NCBI RefSeq assembly: GCF_000715075.1
Contig: NC_134087.1
Coordinates: 107,547,161 to 107,611,160 of the forward strand
Length of the DNA stretch: 64,000 nt
Source: Nicotiana tabacum
Taxonomy: Eukaryota; Streptophyta; Magnoliopsida; Solanales; Solanaceae
Direction: 5' to 3'
Shown piece by piece: positions 32,872 through 45,720 of this stretch; the first letter of the stretch is position 1; every line of letters starts with the position of its first letter. The notes below the pieces were generated by a model that saw only the letters and a program-made list of their open reading frames with translations, was not told where the DNA came from and searched no databases. Made by a program: the position numbers and the translations under genes.

Positions 32872-33727
32872 TGTAACGACTCGGACGGTCGTTTGAGTAT
32901 TTTAGCCCCGATCCCCTAATTTATGCTTCCTCTACATTATATTATGGTTACGTGATTTGCTGGGGTGTTTGGTTTTGATTTCGGGTGAGTTTTAGAGTGA
33001 AATGGGACACATAGTTCCTAAGTTGGAAGGTTAAGTCGTAGGAGTTGACCGCAATTTGATGTGTGAAGATGACTCCAGAATAGAGTTTTGATGGTTCCAA
33101 TAGCTCCATATTGTAATTTAGGTCTTAGGAGTGTGTCCGGATGTTGATTTGGAGGTCCATAAGTCGTTTCGGCGTGATTTGGCGAAAGTTGAAAATTAGA
33201 GGAATTTGGGAAGTTTGAACGGGAGTGGACTTTCTTGATATCAGGGTCGGATCCCAATTGCGGAAATTAGAATACGTTTGTAATGTCATTTATGACTTGT
33301 GTACAAAATTTGGGGTTAATCGGAGTTGTTTTGATATGAATCGAGCGTTGGTTTCGGAATTTGGAAGTTCACAAGTTCTTAGGCTTGAATCGATGCGCGA
33401 TTTGTGATTCTAGTATTGTTTGATGTGATTTGATGCTTCGAGCGTATTCATATGATATTTTAGAACTTGTTGGTATATTTGGTTAAGGTCTGGGGGGCCT
33501 CGGGTGGAATTCGGACCATGTTCAGCACTGTATTTAGAGTTTGTGACTTATAACTCACTAGGTTTTGGGAGTTGTCTGTTTTGAGTTTACAGATTTTATT
33601 TATGAAATTATTGGAGATTTGAAATTTTAAGCTTTAATTTAATGTTTCTGCATGTTGTTAGGCTTACCTAATCTTAGAGACTAGGTGTCATCACGACATC
33701 CTATGAAGGGTATTTGGAGTCGTGACA
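32872..33727 (+). mobile_element. Tekay-2 3' LTR
   Basis: TGTAACGACTCGGACGG to GTCGTGACA, followed by ATATG, the right-hand target duplication (33728-33732). Confidence 0.9.
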
Positions 33728-33732
33728 ATATG

Positions 33733-33867
33733 TTAATTTATTTATATATATATCTAGATTGATTACCAACTATCATTATACATATCAAGTCCAAATATCT
33801 TAACAATTGCACATCAAATTCACGCAATCTAATATTATAAGAGATTAATGGACTATTATTCCAACCT
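33733..33867. other. AT-rich spacer between Tekay-2 and the LINE
   Basis: Continuation of the spacer left of Tekay-2. No ORF or known repeat. Confidence 0.5.
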
Positions 33868-33876
33868 TTTTTTTTA

Positions 33877-34949
33877 CGCAAAAGATTTTTATTTCATAAT
33901 ATTAAACTAGCTAATACAACATAGAAGTCTGATCATGAGGATCAGTAGCTGATAATCCATACATAGCATGCGGATTACCAAACATAGCAAGGTTTCTACA
34001 ACACAACCACCCTTATCTGCCAGCATCCTGGCCAAAACAAAAGGTGAAGGAAACAACCAAACGTCTATTTTATTGAAAGCTGGTAAGACTTTTGCATGTA
34101 TTGCTAGGTTGTGGGTGACTTCATTCCCCTGCCTGAAGTTGTGATGTAGCACCATTTAGTCCATTTGAGCCAGAAGCAACCTATATGAATTAATAATAGT
34201 GTCATAAGCTTTGCATCCATCGTTGATGAATGAAATTAACTGAGTGGCATCAGTCTCTATCTCCAAAGGAATAAGCTTCCTTTTCTTTGCAATGATAAGT
34301 CCCTGGTAGAGAGCCATTAACTCTGCGTGAATTGGAGTTTTTGGAGTGATTTTTGAAGCATACCCTATCATTCAGTCCCCGTGATGGTTTTTAATTATTC
34401 CTCCTATACCACCAGATGCTTTAGCCTTGTCAAAAGCTCCATCTATATTTAATTTATACCAGCCAGTAGGTGGTTTAATCCAACTAATTGATATGTTAAT
34501 TTTTTATCCCAGTTGGATTCACGATCAGTAAGTAAGTTAAACTCAATGGACTGGTTGGAAATCCTTTTTAAGGAGATAGGCACGGATGTGTTATTTACAT
34601 TGTTGTCGTTTCTAGATAACCAAATATTCCAAATTAAGAAAGGAAACAAAGAGCTTCAGGTAAGGAGTTTGTTGGGTAGGTGTAGGTTTTTCTCCTTGAG
34701 GTACATGAGCCAATTTTGGTTGTTTATATGAAAATTACTTACATCAACACCTAATTCCTTCCAAAGAGGTTAGACCAACGGGCATGTAATGAAAATGTGT
34801 GATAGTTTCTGGCTCCTTACGACAAATTGTGCACTGCTCATCAATGCTAATACCTATACGAGATAGATAACTACGGCAAGGTAAATTACAAAATCACAGG
34901 AAGAATTTGATTTTATTGGGGCAGTGCAAGGTCCATATCCAATTGAAAT
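33877..34949 (-). pseudogene. LINE ORF2: Cys/His RT-associated region and RNase H
   Basis: 34449-34900 shows the reverse-transcriptase-associated C/H region (CRKEP-like residues and FLIWNIWLSRNDNN). RNase H follows at 34371-34156: MIGYASKITPKTPIHAELMALYQGL (catalytic Glu in HAEL) and PLEIETDATQLI (Asp). After TAG at 34156-34158 comes LHHNFRQGNEVTHNLA, where the last Asp of the family (usually RxxNxxADxLA) is replaced. Plant L1 elements with this added RNase H are known. Confidence 0.78.
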
Positions 34950-37199
34950 CAAGAGACGAAGGGGTGATGCCCTCAATTATTTCATAACACGATTTAGTAG
35001 TAAAAACCCCCATTACCATTTTTGTCCCAAATTAGAGAGTCGCTATTACAGTCACCTAGGAAGTTAATGGATATAATATTACTTTTAATCTCCTACGAAA
35101 TCTCCAACGATAGATTATTAAGATTCCAATTATTTCCCAATCTTATGTCCCTTATCTTAAGAGATGAATCCAATCACATAGCTTCTAAGATTGTTAAAGT
35201 TTGGGATCCATTTGTTTTCCCATAAGTTTAGGGAAAAAGAGGAGTGAATGGACCAGGACATACCTTTTTGGCAAATTTCCCATCCTTTGATAATATTTTT
35301 CTAAATAAAGGATCCCTTTTCACTAGGTTTTTGAGAATATCTACGGAGCATAGTAAGAGCCCATAAGTTGGTGGTATTATTGGCCAATCTCCATGCCAGG
35401 CTGGCTAATAAGGATAAATTCTTTGTTTTAGCATTTTTTAATCCTAAACCTCCGTTTGATTTTTTAGTAGTAACTAAATTCCAATTGGCAAGATGAAACT
35501 TATTTTTTTGATCAGTTGTACCCCAAAGGAAATTATTTTGAATTTGGTCAATTTGCTTAAGAGTCTTTGAATGTAACATTGTATATTGCATGTAATAAGC
35601 TGGTTGGCTAGAAAGAGTTGAAGAAATTAGAGTTGCCCTACCAACCAGGTTTAAATTGTCACATTTCCGTTTGGAAAGTTTTGATCTCTTATTGTCAATA
35701 ATAAATTGATAGTCTTTGTGTTTTGGGTTACTATCATTAATGGGAAAGCCTAGATATTTACCAAATGAGTTCTAAGACTTTATACCTAGTAATAGGGAGA
35801 TACTGGAATGAGTTGGATTCTTGCAATTCTTAGAAAAGATTACTCTGGACTTGGTGTAGTTAATGGATTGCTCGGATATTTCGTAGAATTGCTTAAGAGA
35901 ATTAGAAATGGATGAGGCAGTTTTGTTGTTAGCATTGCCAATAAGAACTAGATCATCCACAAAAAAGGGGTGGGATAGGGGGACAGTTATGCCCTAGGGT
36001 AATGGGATCCCATGATCTAATATCTACTTGGTAGTTGATGAATCTTGATAACATTTTCATGCATAGGATGAAAAAATAGAGGGACATTGGATCACCTTGC
36101 CTGATACCCCGACTTGGGTGAAAGAAATTAGTTGCAGCGCCATTAACTAGGACAGCAGTTGATGTTGAGGTGATACAAGACATAATTAATTTAGTGATTT
36201 TTGGTGGAATTTAAAATATAGAAGTGTCCTATATATAAAGGACCATTCTAACATATCGAAAGCTTTTTCAAGGTCTATCTTAATTAACATTTTACCATTA
36301 ATCCCATTCATTTTCCTGCATTGGTGAATAAGCTCCTGAACAATGATTGCATTGTCACTAGCTCGTCTGTTCTTGATGAAGCTAGCTTGGGCAGGGCTTA
36401 TGATACTGTCCATTAGAGGTTTAAGCCTATTTGCAATTATTTTTATAATAACCTTATAGATGGTACTGTAAAGACTAATGAGACGAAAATTGTTGAGATT
36501 ATTGGCATTAGGAAATTTAGGGATTAAGCAGATGTAGGTTGAATTAATTTCTGGGGGGATAGAATTATTATTAAAAATCTTATGACAAAAGTTCCTAACA
36601 GAATTACCTAAAATATTACAATATTTTTGATAAAAAAAGGGTGAAAACCATCTGGCCCGGGCGATTTAAGTGGTTTAAAGGAAAAAAATAGCAATATTAA
36701 TATCACAATCAAGAAGGGGATTGTCTAAGCATGAAAGATCAGTGTTATCAAAAACTGTATGACTTTGAAATATGTTAGACCAATTTGTAACATTATGGTT
36801 AGTGGTGAAAAAGGAGGTAAAATGGTCCAAAGTATGTTGTAGGATTTCTTGATGATTGTCCATCCACTCACCATTACTATTTTTGAAGAAACTAACATGA
36901 TTTTGACGCCTCCTATTTGATGCAGATATTTGAAAGAACCTACTGTTGGCGTCACCCTCGTTTAGCTAGTTAATACGAGATCTTATCCTCCAATAGTCTT
37001 CTTCCAATTTAAGAATATTGGTATAATCTTTGATGAGGTCTTCTTCTAAATTTTGTAAAAAGGAACTATGGGTGTAATGCGGAAAATTTTGAATACCTTT
37101 TAGTCTAGCTAAAATTTTATTTTTATTCCTATTAATGTTACCAAAATTTTCCTTACCCGAGACATTAATAAACTTAGTGAAGGATTCACTGGCTTTCAA
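34950..37199 (-). pseudogene. LINE ORF2: reverse transcriptase
   Basis: The linker (ARLKGIQNFPHYTHSSFLQNLE) is at 37199-36966. RT core: SPAQASFIKNRRASDNAIIV and LIKIDLEKAFDMLEW (first Asp) at 36413-36250; [20 protein letters not shown] at about 36110; then VDDLVLIG at about 35960-35940, the catalytic DD with Val where FADD is usual. A shift lies just before it. The thumb and later part continue to 35301 (IQNNFLWG, HLANWNLVTTKKSNGGLGLK). Region 34950-35300 is too eroded to name. Confidence 0.85.
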
Positions 37200-37214
37200 A
37201 AGATTTTTATTCTT

Positions 37215-38138
37215 TCATTGGTTGGCAATTAAGTTACTAAAATCAGGATGAGTACACCATATATTTTTTAGGCGAAAAACCTTATTGTTAGAGGGGTGGA
37301 AGGTGTTTAATTTTACTAAAATAGGTTTGTGGTCTGAGTGAGTTTTTGGAAGGTGGGTATTAGTGACATTAGAAAATTTATTTAGCCAATCTTCGTTAAC
37401 TAGAACACGATCTAGTCTTTCCATAATAAGCCCTTTCCTTTTCCTATTATTTGACCAAGTCAATCTGCTTCATTTGAATCCCGGATCAATTAATTTACAA
37501 CTTTAAATATTTTTCCATAGTTTTGAAGCTCTAGATAAATTCATAGGCTGGCCTCCTACTTTTTCGTTACTACTAATGATGTCATTAAGATCTCCTCCTA
37601 ATAACCAAGGACCTTTAGAGGTATTTGAAATTGATTTTATGTTATCCCACATAAGATTACGATAGAGGATTTTTGTGCTAGTGTAAATTACAGTAAATAG
37701 CCAACTAAAATTAAAAGGACGAACCTGAAATAGGGCATGAATTTCTTGGCCATTTTTCGTGAAGTGTTCAACAGTGACTATATTATGATTGTAGAGAATG
37801 GCCATGCCTCCAGCTTGGCCTTCTGCTGGAACTTCAATAAGCTCAGAGAAGTTGAACTCATTTAGGAGTGGTGCATGCATCATCATCCTAGTTTCAAGGA
37901 GTGCTACCATGCATGGTCTATGAGTATCAATCAAATCTCTAAAATTGTGACGGAAGTCATCGTTGTTAGTAGCTCTAAGGTTCCAAAATATTATAGTAGT
38001 TTCTCTATTCATCATTGGTGCTTGGTGATGACTGACACTGGACTCCCTCTCTACTGAGTTGTGGCTCCTCCTCCTTGATGGAACTAAAATTATGGCTTGT
38101 TTTTCTATTGTGGGATCTTGTGGAGGGCGAATGTGCAT
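37215..38138 (-). pseudogene. LINE ORF2: AP-like endonuclease
   Basis: Nicks target DNA in L1 retrotransposition. Motifs in order: IIFWNLRATNN (Asn), VALLETRM (catalytic Glu), GGMAILYN, then WLLGGDLNDIISSNEK (Asp and Asn). After a stop near 37500 follow TWSNNRKRKGLIMERLDRVL and the terminal THSDHKPILV (Asp/His pair). Key residues are all present; loss is by stops only. Confidence 0.85.
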
Positions 38139-38144
38139 TAAGCA

Positions 38145-40199
38145 TTAGTACATGGTGCTCGGGAAGCTGAGAATGTATTTCTTGCTCCGTAGTTCTGGGA
38201 AGAGAAGCATTTTTACCTCGTTTAGACTTGAAAATTCCACACTCAGTTGAGTACCTTGTTGAAGGTGTTCTTGTTCTTCCTCTACTAGAGGTTGTGGTGG
38301 GTTCTCGTTTGGTTCTGGCACATTGACTTGGTTGGGTTCCAGGTTTACTGGTGCTACATTTGGAAGATTGTTTGGTTCTTGAAGTGCTTGATGATTCCAA
38401 GGCATGAAGATAGGATTGGTGTTGATGCTCTCCTCCGATGGAAAGAATGGTAGGTTCACTGGGAGGTGAATAAATTGGTTGGGAGTTTGTGGAAGGTTCC
38501 ATTGCTCCTGCATGGCTTGGATCAGTATGTGGTTCATATGGGGAGCTAGGGGGTGAAGAATACTGTTGATCCAGGCTTGATTTGTGTAATTGTCCATTGT
38601 TAAGTGCATGCCTTCAGATATTAGTTGGGCTAGGTAACGAGTATTTTGAATTATCATGTCCATCTCTTGGCCATTGATCTGGATGTTGAATGTTATTGCA
38701 TGGCCCAGAATGCTTGCTTCCAACCAAGAGGTTGGTTGGTAGTTTTGAGGTTGTGGAGGAGATGTGAAGAACAGTGGTTAATTTGAGTTGTGGGGTGGCA
38801 TAGGAAGAAGATTGTCCGTCATTGCTATTCTGTGGTGGTTTGGAATGTGGACAAGGCAGAATCTTCTCTTTGTTGGTAACGGAAGTCTTGGCATCTTCTT
38901 CTTGGAATTGAGATAATATATTAGTGGTAGTATTAGGGTGAGTAGGTTTAATGATCTCTACTAGATTTATAGTTTGTAAAATGGATTCATAACTTGGCGT
39001 GTGGGAATAAATAATATCTAGGTTGGATTTGGATTATGCCAAGTGCTTTGAGGGTTCAGCCATTTGGCAATCTACCTTTGCATGCAAGTCCATGTGCAAT
39101 TTGGACGTGTTAGGAGGGAGGGCTTGGTTGTGATTAGAGGGTAAATTGGTACTAGTTATTTCTTTTAACATAGGGGTAGTCGGGTATTCTATGTTTTTGT
39201 TTTTGTGGAAGGTTCATCTAATGATTGGGGTGGAGAAACCAATGCCTCCTCAACCTCATCCACGTGTAATGAGCTTTGCATGCAGTGGGTGTTGGGGTTT
39301 TTGGGTGGATTTTTTGAGCTAGTTTCGAAAACCATGGGCTCATTTTCTAACATCTCAAAAGAATTGGCAGATTTAATGCCAATATTTGTGGAAGACGTTT
39401 TAATATTGGTTTTATTTTTAGATGAATAACTGGCCTTTGTGTCAGGGGATGGGGAAACAACTACATTTTTTGCCATATATTTAAACTTTTGAGAACTAGA
39501 TTTATGAGAAATAAAGAACATACCTAGGGATGGATCATTGAGCTTTGAACTTTTACCTGAATTGGATGCCTTTGCTATTGGGATTGCCTTTGAGCCTGCC
39601 TGCCTTTTCTTGTTGAACGTGAGAGTCACCTAATCGATTTGGATTCCTTGTTATATGTTTGTGACAGACTACTTGCTGAGTATTAGTGATCTGATTTACC
39701 TGTGGCCTTTGGGAAGTGGTATTTTAGAGAGCGACCAGGCATTGTGATTGGTTGTGTCCTAGACTACCATAATTTTTACATAGGAAATTTTCTCCTTCAT
39801 ATTGTATCTGTTGCTTGTAATTTTCAATGTATACATATGGTTTAACTGGCGATTCTATTGAGACCTCCACACAGAGTCTAGCATAACGACCTCTTAAGGT
39901 AGAGGAGGTACATGAATCAATTTTAAGTAATTTGTCTATTTTATTACCAATCTTTTGTAATATGGTAGAGCCATAAAATTCAGTGGGGAGTTGAGGGAGA
40001 CAAATCCATACTGCAGACTTTAGTTATTGGGCTTCACTGGCTACAAAGTGAGGTTCCCATTTCTAAACTAACAGGTAGAAGTCATTAATAAACCAAAGCC
40101 TATTACTGAGAACTTTGGCCACATTTTCCTCCTTGGTGAATTTAACAATGAAGTAATCTGCCCCAACGTCCATTAGGTTAAAATTTTTAGATGGTTTCC
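38145..40199 (-). pseudogene. LINE ORF1 (nucleic-acid-binding, DUF4283-like and CCHC)
   Basis: DUF4283-like sequence begins at the cut end (MDVGADYFIVKFTKEENV, then RLWFIND) and goes on after stops at about 40060-39900 (SAVWICLPQLPTEFYG, IGNKIDKLLKIDSC, LRGRYARLCVEV). The zinc knuckle reads CKNYGSLGHNQSQC: the second Cys is Tyr, one G-to-A change. Low-complexity Ser/Lys-rich sequence follows (39629-39189), then a Pro/Asn/Gln-rich segment (38723-38145) without known domain. ORF1 proteins of plant L1 elements bind the element RNA; here that would fail. Confidence 0.75.
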
Positions 40200-42096
40200 T
40201 GTCAAGCCCCGAGCCTAGGGGCGAGACCGGCACCCAGTGTCTCATCTATCCTTGCATACCACTGGTGACTAAAAGACTCTGAATAAAGACTAACGTTGAC
40301 TAAACGTCAACATAAAGCTGGGCCGGCAAGGCCGTCATAATTACTACAACTGATAAGCCAATAAAATATACGTACAGGGCCTACAAGCCCAACATACTGC
40401 ACTAACTGATATGATATATCTACAAGCCTCTACTGAATGATGTACTGTGATTGGAACAGGGCCCCGACCTACCCTTAACCTATCTACATATATGCACAAG
40501 ATGTACTCCAAACTACTAGACCCAGCAACTCCGAAAGATGGGGAGCTTACCGATAAAGCTGAACTCGGGCATACACCTACTGAGAAGGTCTACTCGTCTG
40601 TATGTCCGAACCTGCATGCATGAAATGCAGCGCCCCCAAAAAGGGACGTCAGTACAAAATAATGTACTGAGTATGTAAGGCAATATACTGAAGCTGAAAC
40701 TGAACTGATAATATAATAATTGAAAACAAATGGGAGTCAAAGGAAATCTAATGATATGCTCATATGTTGATACCGGCTCAATTCTCTCGATATAGTGAGT
40801 AAAATAGTTGTCCAGCCCTAGAAGGCTCGGTATACATATATATCTGCTCTGCCATAGTAGGCTCGCTCATAAGTGCTTGGCCATACTAGGCTCTGTATCT
40901 CGACCAACTGAGCTCGCTCATAAGCTCTTGGCCACAACAGGCTCGGTATATAACTTACCATCTGATCAAAGGTTGCCCAATAGAGGCCTTCCCAACTATT
41001 ATAGCTCGATGGTAATGAAAATATTTTTAATACTATATATATGTAAACTCTCTGCTCTTTTTTATCGGAAGAAGGAAATACTTAACTGAATATGCAGTCC
41101 CGATAAGAAGAATATGGTAACTTACAAAACTAGGAAAATATAAGTAATTTGCGAGACTAGCAAAATATACGTAAATTCAGGGATACGAATTTTTCTTTAT
41201 GCCTCATTATCAAACTTGTGTAATTATGATACCATGCTAAAATGAAAGAAAATCTTAGCCTTAACATACATGGAGTAGGGACAACTCCGTATAATATTTT
41301 GTTGGAAAACCTTCGTTGATTAAACGAAATTTGCCTCTGCTCCTTAAGGATTCACAGACGAAATTTCTGATTAAAATTTTGGAACAAAATCAGTGTTCCC
41401 TTGAAATTTTTGAGAGGGAACGTTTCTGTTCTTGCAATTTGGAAAGAACTTGTTCCAACTTAAAACTAACGTTTCTTTTGGTTGGAAATTTTAAAAAGGA
41501 AAATGTTCTGATTCTTAAAGTCTTGAATGAAACTTTTGAAAATGATTGCGGATGCCTAACGTTCTGATCTCTCTTGAAACCTTTTTGATTGATAAAGCTC
41601 AAAAAAAAGTCTTGATAAGACTTTGAAATTTAAACTTTTGACACATGTAAAGCTCAATCAATGACTCACCTTACACTAAGGGGGGGGCTGCCACGTTGCT
41701 AATTTTGTTAATTTATCCACTTATTAGTTAATCGGGTAATGTTTCATTACCCGGTAATTAATCTATTACCCGCATAATGTTAAAATTATCACAAAATACT
41801 TAAAATTTTATTTATTTGTACTTTATATATTTTACTACCGTGGTCATATGGTACCTTGCATGGTACTAGTTTATAATTATCGGGTATTATTACTTGATTC
41901 GTATTTTATCCCAAATTGGCCATTTTCAACAAAACTCGTTTTCTCTAATTCGTGCATCCTTTATCCTTCATGACACTTATTTATTGCTTGTTATAAATAG
42001 CGTAAGAACATTAACATCAAGATGATCTTACCCCCGAGTCTACATCAATTAACTGGAGATGAAATTATTAACGTACGAAAAATGCGAGATGTAACA
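40200..42096 (-). mobile_element. Tekay tandem, LTR 1 (left, 3' LTR of left unit)
   Basis: On the minus strand starts TGTTACATCTCGC (42096) and ends GGGGCTTGACA (40200). 1,897 bp; lacks a 64-bp segment near 40278 that LTRs 2 and 3 share (ACATGTAATGTCATATTTT onward). Contains a perfect hairpin CGGGTAATG-TTT-CATTACCCG at 41733-41753 and AGCC/GGC-type subrepeats at 40815-40952. Confidence 0.9.
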
Positions 42097-42293
42097 TCCT
42101 TCCCTCCTTAGAAACATTCGTCCTGGAATGTTCAACTCCCCGTGATCCATATAACTTTGGCAGGGTCGCCTTTATAACAACACTACTACCAACTCTCCGT
42201 GTAGAAGCTTAATAATGCAACGCCACATCGGTCCACAATTATCAGTAACGATGATGGCCTCACATGACCAATTACAATAATCAACACAAGAAT
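42097..42293 (-). other. 3' untranslated region and polypurine tract, left unit
   Basis: The minus-strand tract TAAGGAGGGAAGGA (42110-42097) abuts LTR 1. Upstream of it ACATTC and GAATGT form a stem (42114-42131), as in Tekay-1 at 10341-10358. Confidence 0.8.
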
Positions 42294-43902
42294 TTATACA
42301 CGTACCTTATAATTATGACGTCTCAGTCGGACCCTTTTCTGGAGGAGGAAAAAGTAGGGATATCTAGTCTTCATGCTTTCCTCGGCCTCCCAAGTCATCT
42401 CTTCTACATTGTTGTTTCTCCAAAGTACTTTCACGGAGGCTACCTCCTTATTACACAGCTTGCGGATTTGTCGGTCTAGGATGGCAATCGGAACTTCCTC
42501 GTATGATAAGTTCTCTGTAATATGTACATAATTCGTGGGCACCATTCGGGTAGGATCACCAATGCACTTTCGTAACATAGATACGTGAAATTCCAGTTGG
42601 ACAGACTCCAATTCCGAGGGCAATTCTAACTCATAAGCTACTTGGTCCACTCTCTGAATGATCCTATAAGGTCCAATATACCGTGGACTAAGTTTTCCTT
42701 TCTTGCCAAACCTCATCACACCTTTCATAGGTGACACCTTTAAGAATACCTAGTCATCAAACCTGAACTCTAAATCTCATCGCCGCACATCAGAATATGA
42801 CTTCTGATGACTCTGAGCTATCAACAGTCACTCCCAGATGAGCTTTACTTTTTCTATGGCCTGCTGAACCAGGTCTGGCCCATATAACCCAGATTCTCCA
42901 ACATCAAACCACCCTATAGGAGATCTGCACCTACGCCCACACAAAGCCTCGTACGGAGCCATCTAGATACTGGAGTGGTAACTATTATTAGATGCAAACT
43001 TGATAAGAGGTAGATGTCCATCCCAACTTCTTTTAAAATCCATCACACATGCTCACAACATATCCTCGAGCGTCTGAATCATGAGCTCGGCTGGCCCATC
43101 CGTTTGTGGATGAAAAGTCGTGCTGAGATTCACCTGAGTTCCTAGACCTTTCTGAAATGACCTCCAAAAATGTGTTATAAACTGGGCCCCACGGTCAGAT
43201 ATAATAGATATTGGCACTCCGTGTAGTCGCACTATTTCTTTAATATGTAACTTTGCATAATCTTCTATTGTATAAGTAGATTTGACCGGTAGGAAATGAG
43301 CTGATTTCGTGAGCCTATCAACTATCACCCATATGGAATCAAACTTACATTGAGAACGAGGTAAACCCGTGATAAAGTCCATGTTTATCGCCTCCCATTT
43401 CCATGTCGGGATCTCTATAGTCTGCATTAGCCCTCCGGGCTTCTGGTGCTCTATCTTCACCTGCTGGAAACTAGGGCATTGCAGACATACACAGCAATGT
43501 CTTCTTCATATCATTCCACCAATACATATCCTTAATGTCATGATACATTTTTGTCGACCCAGGGTGAATGGAATACCATGAATAATGTGCCTCTGACATA
43601 ATCCTGTCTCGTAGCCCTACTATATCTGGAACACATAAACGACCCATGTATCTGAGAACCCCATCTCCTTTGAGTTCCAACAATGACTTCTTCTGTTGTG
43701 GAACCCGCTCTCTAAATTTGACTAACTCTGGATCCTCGTACTGCCTCTCCTTTACTTCAGCTATGAGGGATGATTTCGCAGTATTTTGGAGTACAATTCC
43801 TCCATTGCCAGAGTCTACTAAATGAACCCCCAAATAAGCCAATTGATCAATCTCTCTAGTTAATTGTCTTTTCTCGGCCTCTACATGTGCTAAGCTACCC
43901 AT
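42294..43902 (-). pseudogene. pol: Left unit pol: integrase with chromodomain
   Basis: Finger region at 43902-43471 (HYSWYSIHPGSTKMYHD, YWWNDMKK; the final CxxC is lost in a shift). DDE core at 43460-43053: INMDFITGLPRS, ISIISDRGAQF and IQTLEDML, all catalytic residues kept. C-terminal part 42737-42294: MRFGKKGKLSPRYIGPY, VQLEFHVSMLRK and chromodomain VKVLWRNNNVEEMTWE, YPYFF. Stops and a shift separate the blocks. Confidence 0.88.
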
Positions 43903-45180
43903 AGATCGATGACTTATGGCATCTGCTACAACATTAGCTTACCCTGGATGGTAGAGAATGCTAACATCGTAATCTTTCAATAACTCAAGCAATTGCCTTT
44001 GTCGCAAATTCAACTCTTTTTACTTGAAGATATATTGCAGGCTTTTATGATTTGTGAACACATCAACATGAACACCATATATATAATGCTGCTATATCTT
44101 AAGTGCATGGACAACCACAGCTAATTTGACATCATAGGTTGGATAATTCCGCTCATGCTTCTTTAACTGTCGTGAAGCATATGCAATTACTTTCCCGTGT
44201 TGCATCAGGACACATCCTAACCCGACACCTGAGGCATCATAATACATGGTATAACCATCTAGACATTATGGAAGTGCTAGAACTGGTGTTGAGGTCAACC
44301 TATTCTTAAGCTCTTGGAAGCTCTGTTCACATGCCTCTATCCACTGAAACTTAGTCGCTTTCTGCATCAGCTTTGTTAATGGTGCTGAAAGAGAAGAAAA
44401 ACCCTCTATGAACCTCTGGTAATATCATGCTAAGCCTAGAAAGCTACGAATATCTGTCGGAGTGGTAGGTCTAGGCCAGGATTTCACAGCCTCAATCTTC
44501 AGAGTGTCTACCTTTATACCTCCGCCGGATACAATATGCCCCAAGAATGCTACGGACTTTAACTAGAACTCACACTTAGAAAACTTAGCATACAATTTAT
44601 TATCACAGAGGGTTTGGAGTACTGCTCGCAGGTGATCCACATGCTCATCCTCTGAACGTGAATAAACAAGAATATCATCAATAAAGACTATCACGAACAT
44701 ATCCAAATATGGTCGGAATAGGCTATTCATCAAGTCCATAAATATGGCAGGTGCACTCGTCAACCCGAAGGACATAACAAGGAACTCAAAGTGGCCATAT
44801 CGGGTCCTAAAGGTTGTCTTGGGAATATCTTTCTCCCAAACTCTGACCTGGTGGTACCCCGACCTCAAATCTATCTTTGAAAAGCATTTAGCTCCCTGCA
44901 ACTAATCAAACAAGTCGTCTATCCTTAGAAGGGTATACTTATTCTTAATAGTTACCTTGTTCAGTTGCCTATAATCGATACACATCCTTAGCGAGCCGTC
45001 TTTCTTCCGCAGAAACAGTACCGGTGCACCCCAAGGTGAAGTACTGGGCCTGATGAAACCTTTCTCTAGTAAATCTTTTATCTACTCCTTCAACTCCTTC
45101 AATTCGGCAGGTGCCATTTTATATGGAGGGATGGATATTGGTTGTGTTCCTGGAAGCAAATCAATGCCAAAATCAATCTT
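43903..45180 (-). pseudogene. pol: Left unit pol: reverse transcriptase and RNase H
   Basis: RT core 44901-44563 has [45 protein letters not shown] and KFSKCEF, then TAG (44563-44565). The N-terminal RT part lies at about 44905-45130 with a stop. RNase H is spread over 44400-43920 in pieces (about 44230, [17 protein letters not shown]; 44150, [13 protein letters not shown]). Confidence 0.82.
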
Positions 45181-45720
45181 TCACTTTGGAGGAATACCTA
45201 GAAGTTCATCTGGAAATACATCTGCATACTCCTTTACTACTGGAATAGACTGAAGTGTAGGTATCTCAGCATCTGTATCTTTAACTCGCACAATATGATA
45301 AATGCACCCTTTTGCGATCATTTTACTTGCCTTCGGATAGGAAATAAACTTGCCTCTGGGTATCGCTGTATTACCTACCCATTCAAGGACTCGTTCACCC
45401 GAAAAATGAAATCTGGCTGTCTTTGCTCGAAAATCAACTGTGGCATAACAAGCTGCCAACATGTCCATGCCCATGATAGCATCAAAATCCAACATCTCTA
45501 GATCAACTAGGTCGGCTGAGGTTTGACGACCACAAACTGATATCGTACAACCTCGGTAAATGCGTCTAGCGATAATTGATTCTCCAACCGGTATAGATAC
45601 CGCAAAAGGATCACTTAGTATTTCAGGCATTATACCAAATTTCTGCGCGACAAATATGGTAATACATGATAAAGTAGATCATGGGTCTATCAAGGCATAA
45701 ACATCGTGAGAACAAATGGT
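45181..45720 (-). pseudogene. pol: Left unit pol: aspartic protease
   Basis: SIIARRIYRGCTISV, MLDFDAIMGMDMLAACYATVD and the RT linker PVVKEYADVFPDELLG are clear. The active-site block lies upstream of 45630 behind a shift (the family aspartate is in an HD-L context near 45695). Not functional. Confidence 0.8.

Larger units (their letters stand above)
26972..33727 (+). mobile_element. Tekay-2: Del/Tekay-type Ty3/gypsy element, complete ends, eroded genes
   Basis: 6,756 bp with duplication ATATG at 26967-26971 and 33728-33732. LTRs of 853 and 856 bp, tRNA-Met-type primer site 27828-27840, polypurine tract 32859-32871. The gene order gag-protease-RT-RNase H-integrase-chromodomain remnant matches Tekay-1, but LTRs are only a third as long and unrelated in sequence, so it is a different family. 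Decay is heavier than in Tekay-1: RT has lost its central part and stops or shifts occur in every domain. Confidence 0.9.
33868..40199 (-). mobile_element. L1-type LINE with RNase H domain, minus strand, 5' end cut by the Tekay tandem
   Basis: Read from 40199 downwards: ORF1 with a DUF4283-like domain and zinc knuckle, ORF2 with AP-type endonuclease, reverse transcriptase, a Cys/His RT-associated region and a C-terminal RNase H, then a short A-run on the minus strand (T9 at about 33868-33876) as the poly(A) tail. The order is that of plant L1 elements carrying RNase H. The element stops mid-domain at 40199, where a Tekay LTR begins, so its 5' end was displaced or lost. Every domain has stops or shifts. 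Confidence 0.88.

Noticed and set aside
26972..33727. Endogenous pararetrovirus as an alternative for the RT/RNase H regions
   Set aside because: Integrase, LTRs with target duplications and chromodomain remnants are present, and no movement protein is seen; these are Ty3/gypsy elements.
40516..41089. Small open frames of 70-100 codons repeated in LTRs 1-3 of the tandem
   Set aside because: Repeated because the LTRs are repeated; they differ by frameshifts between copies.
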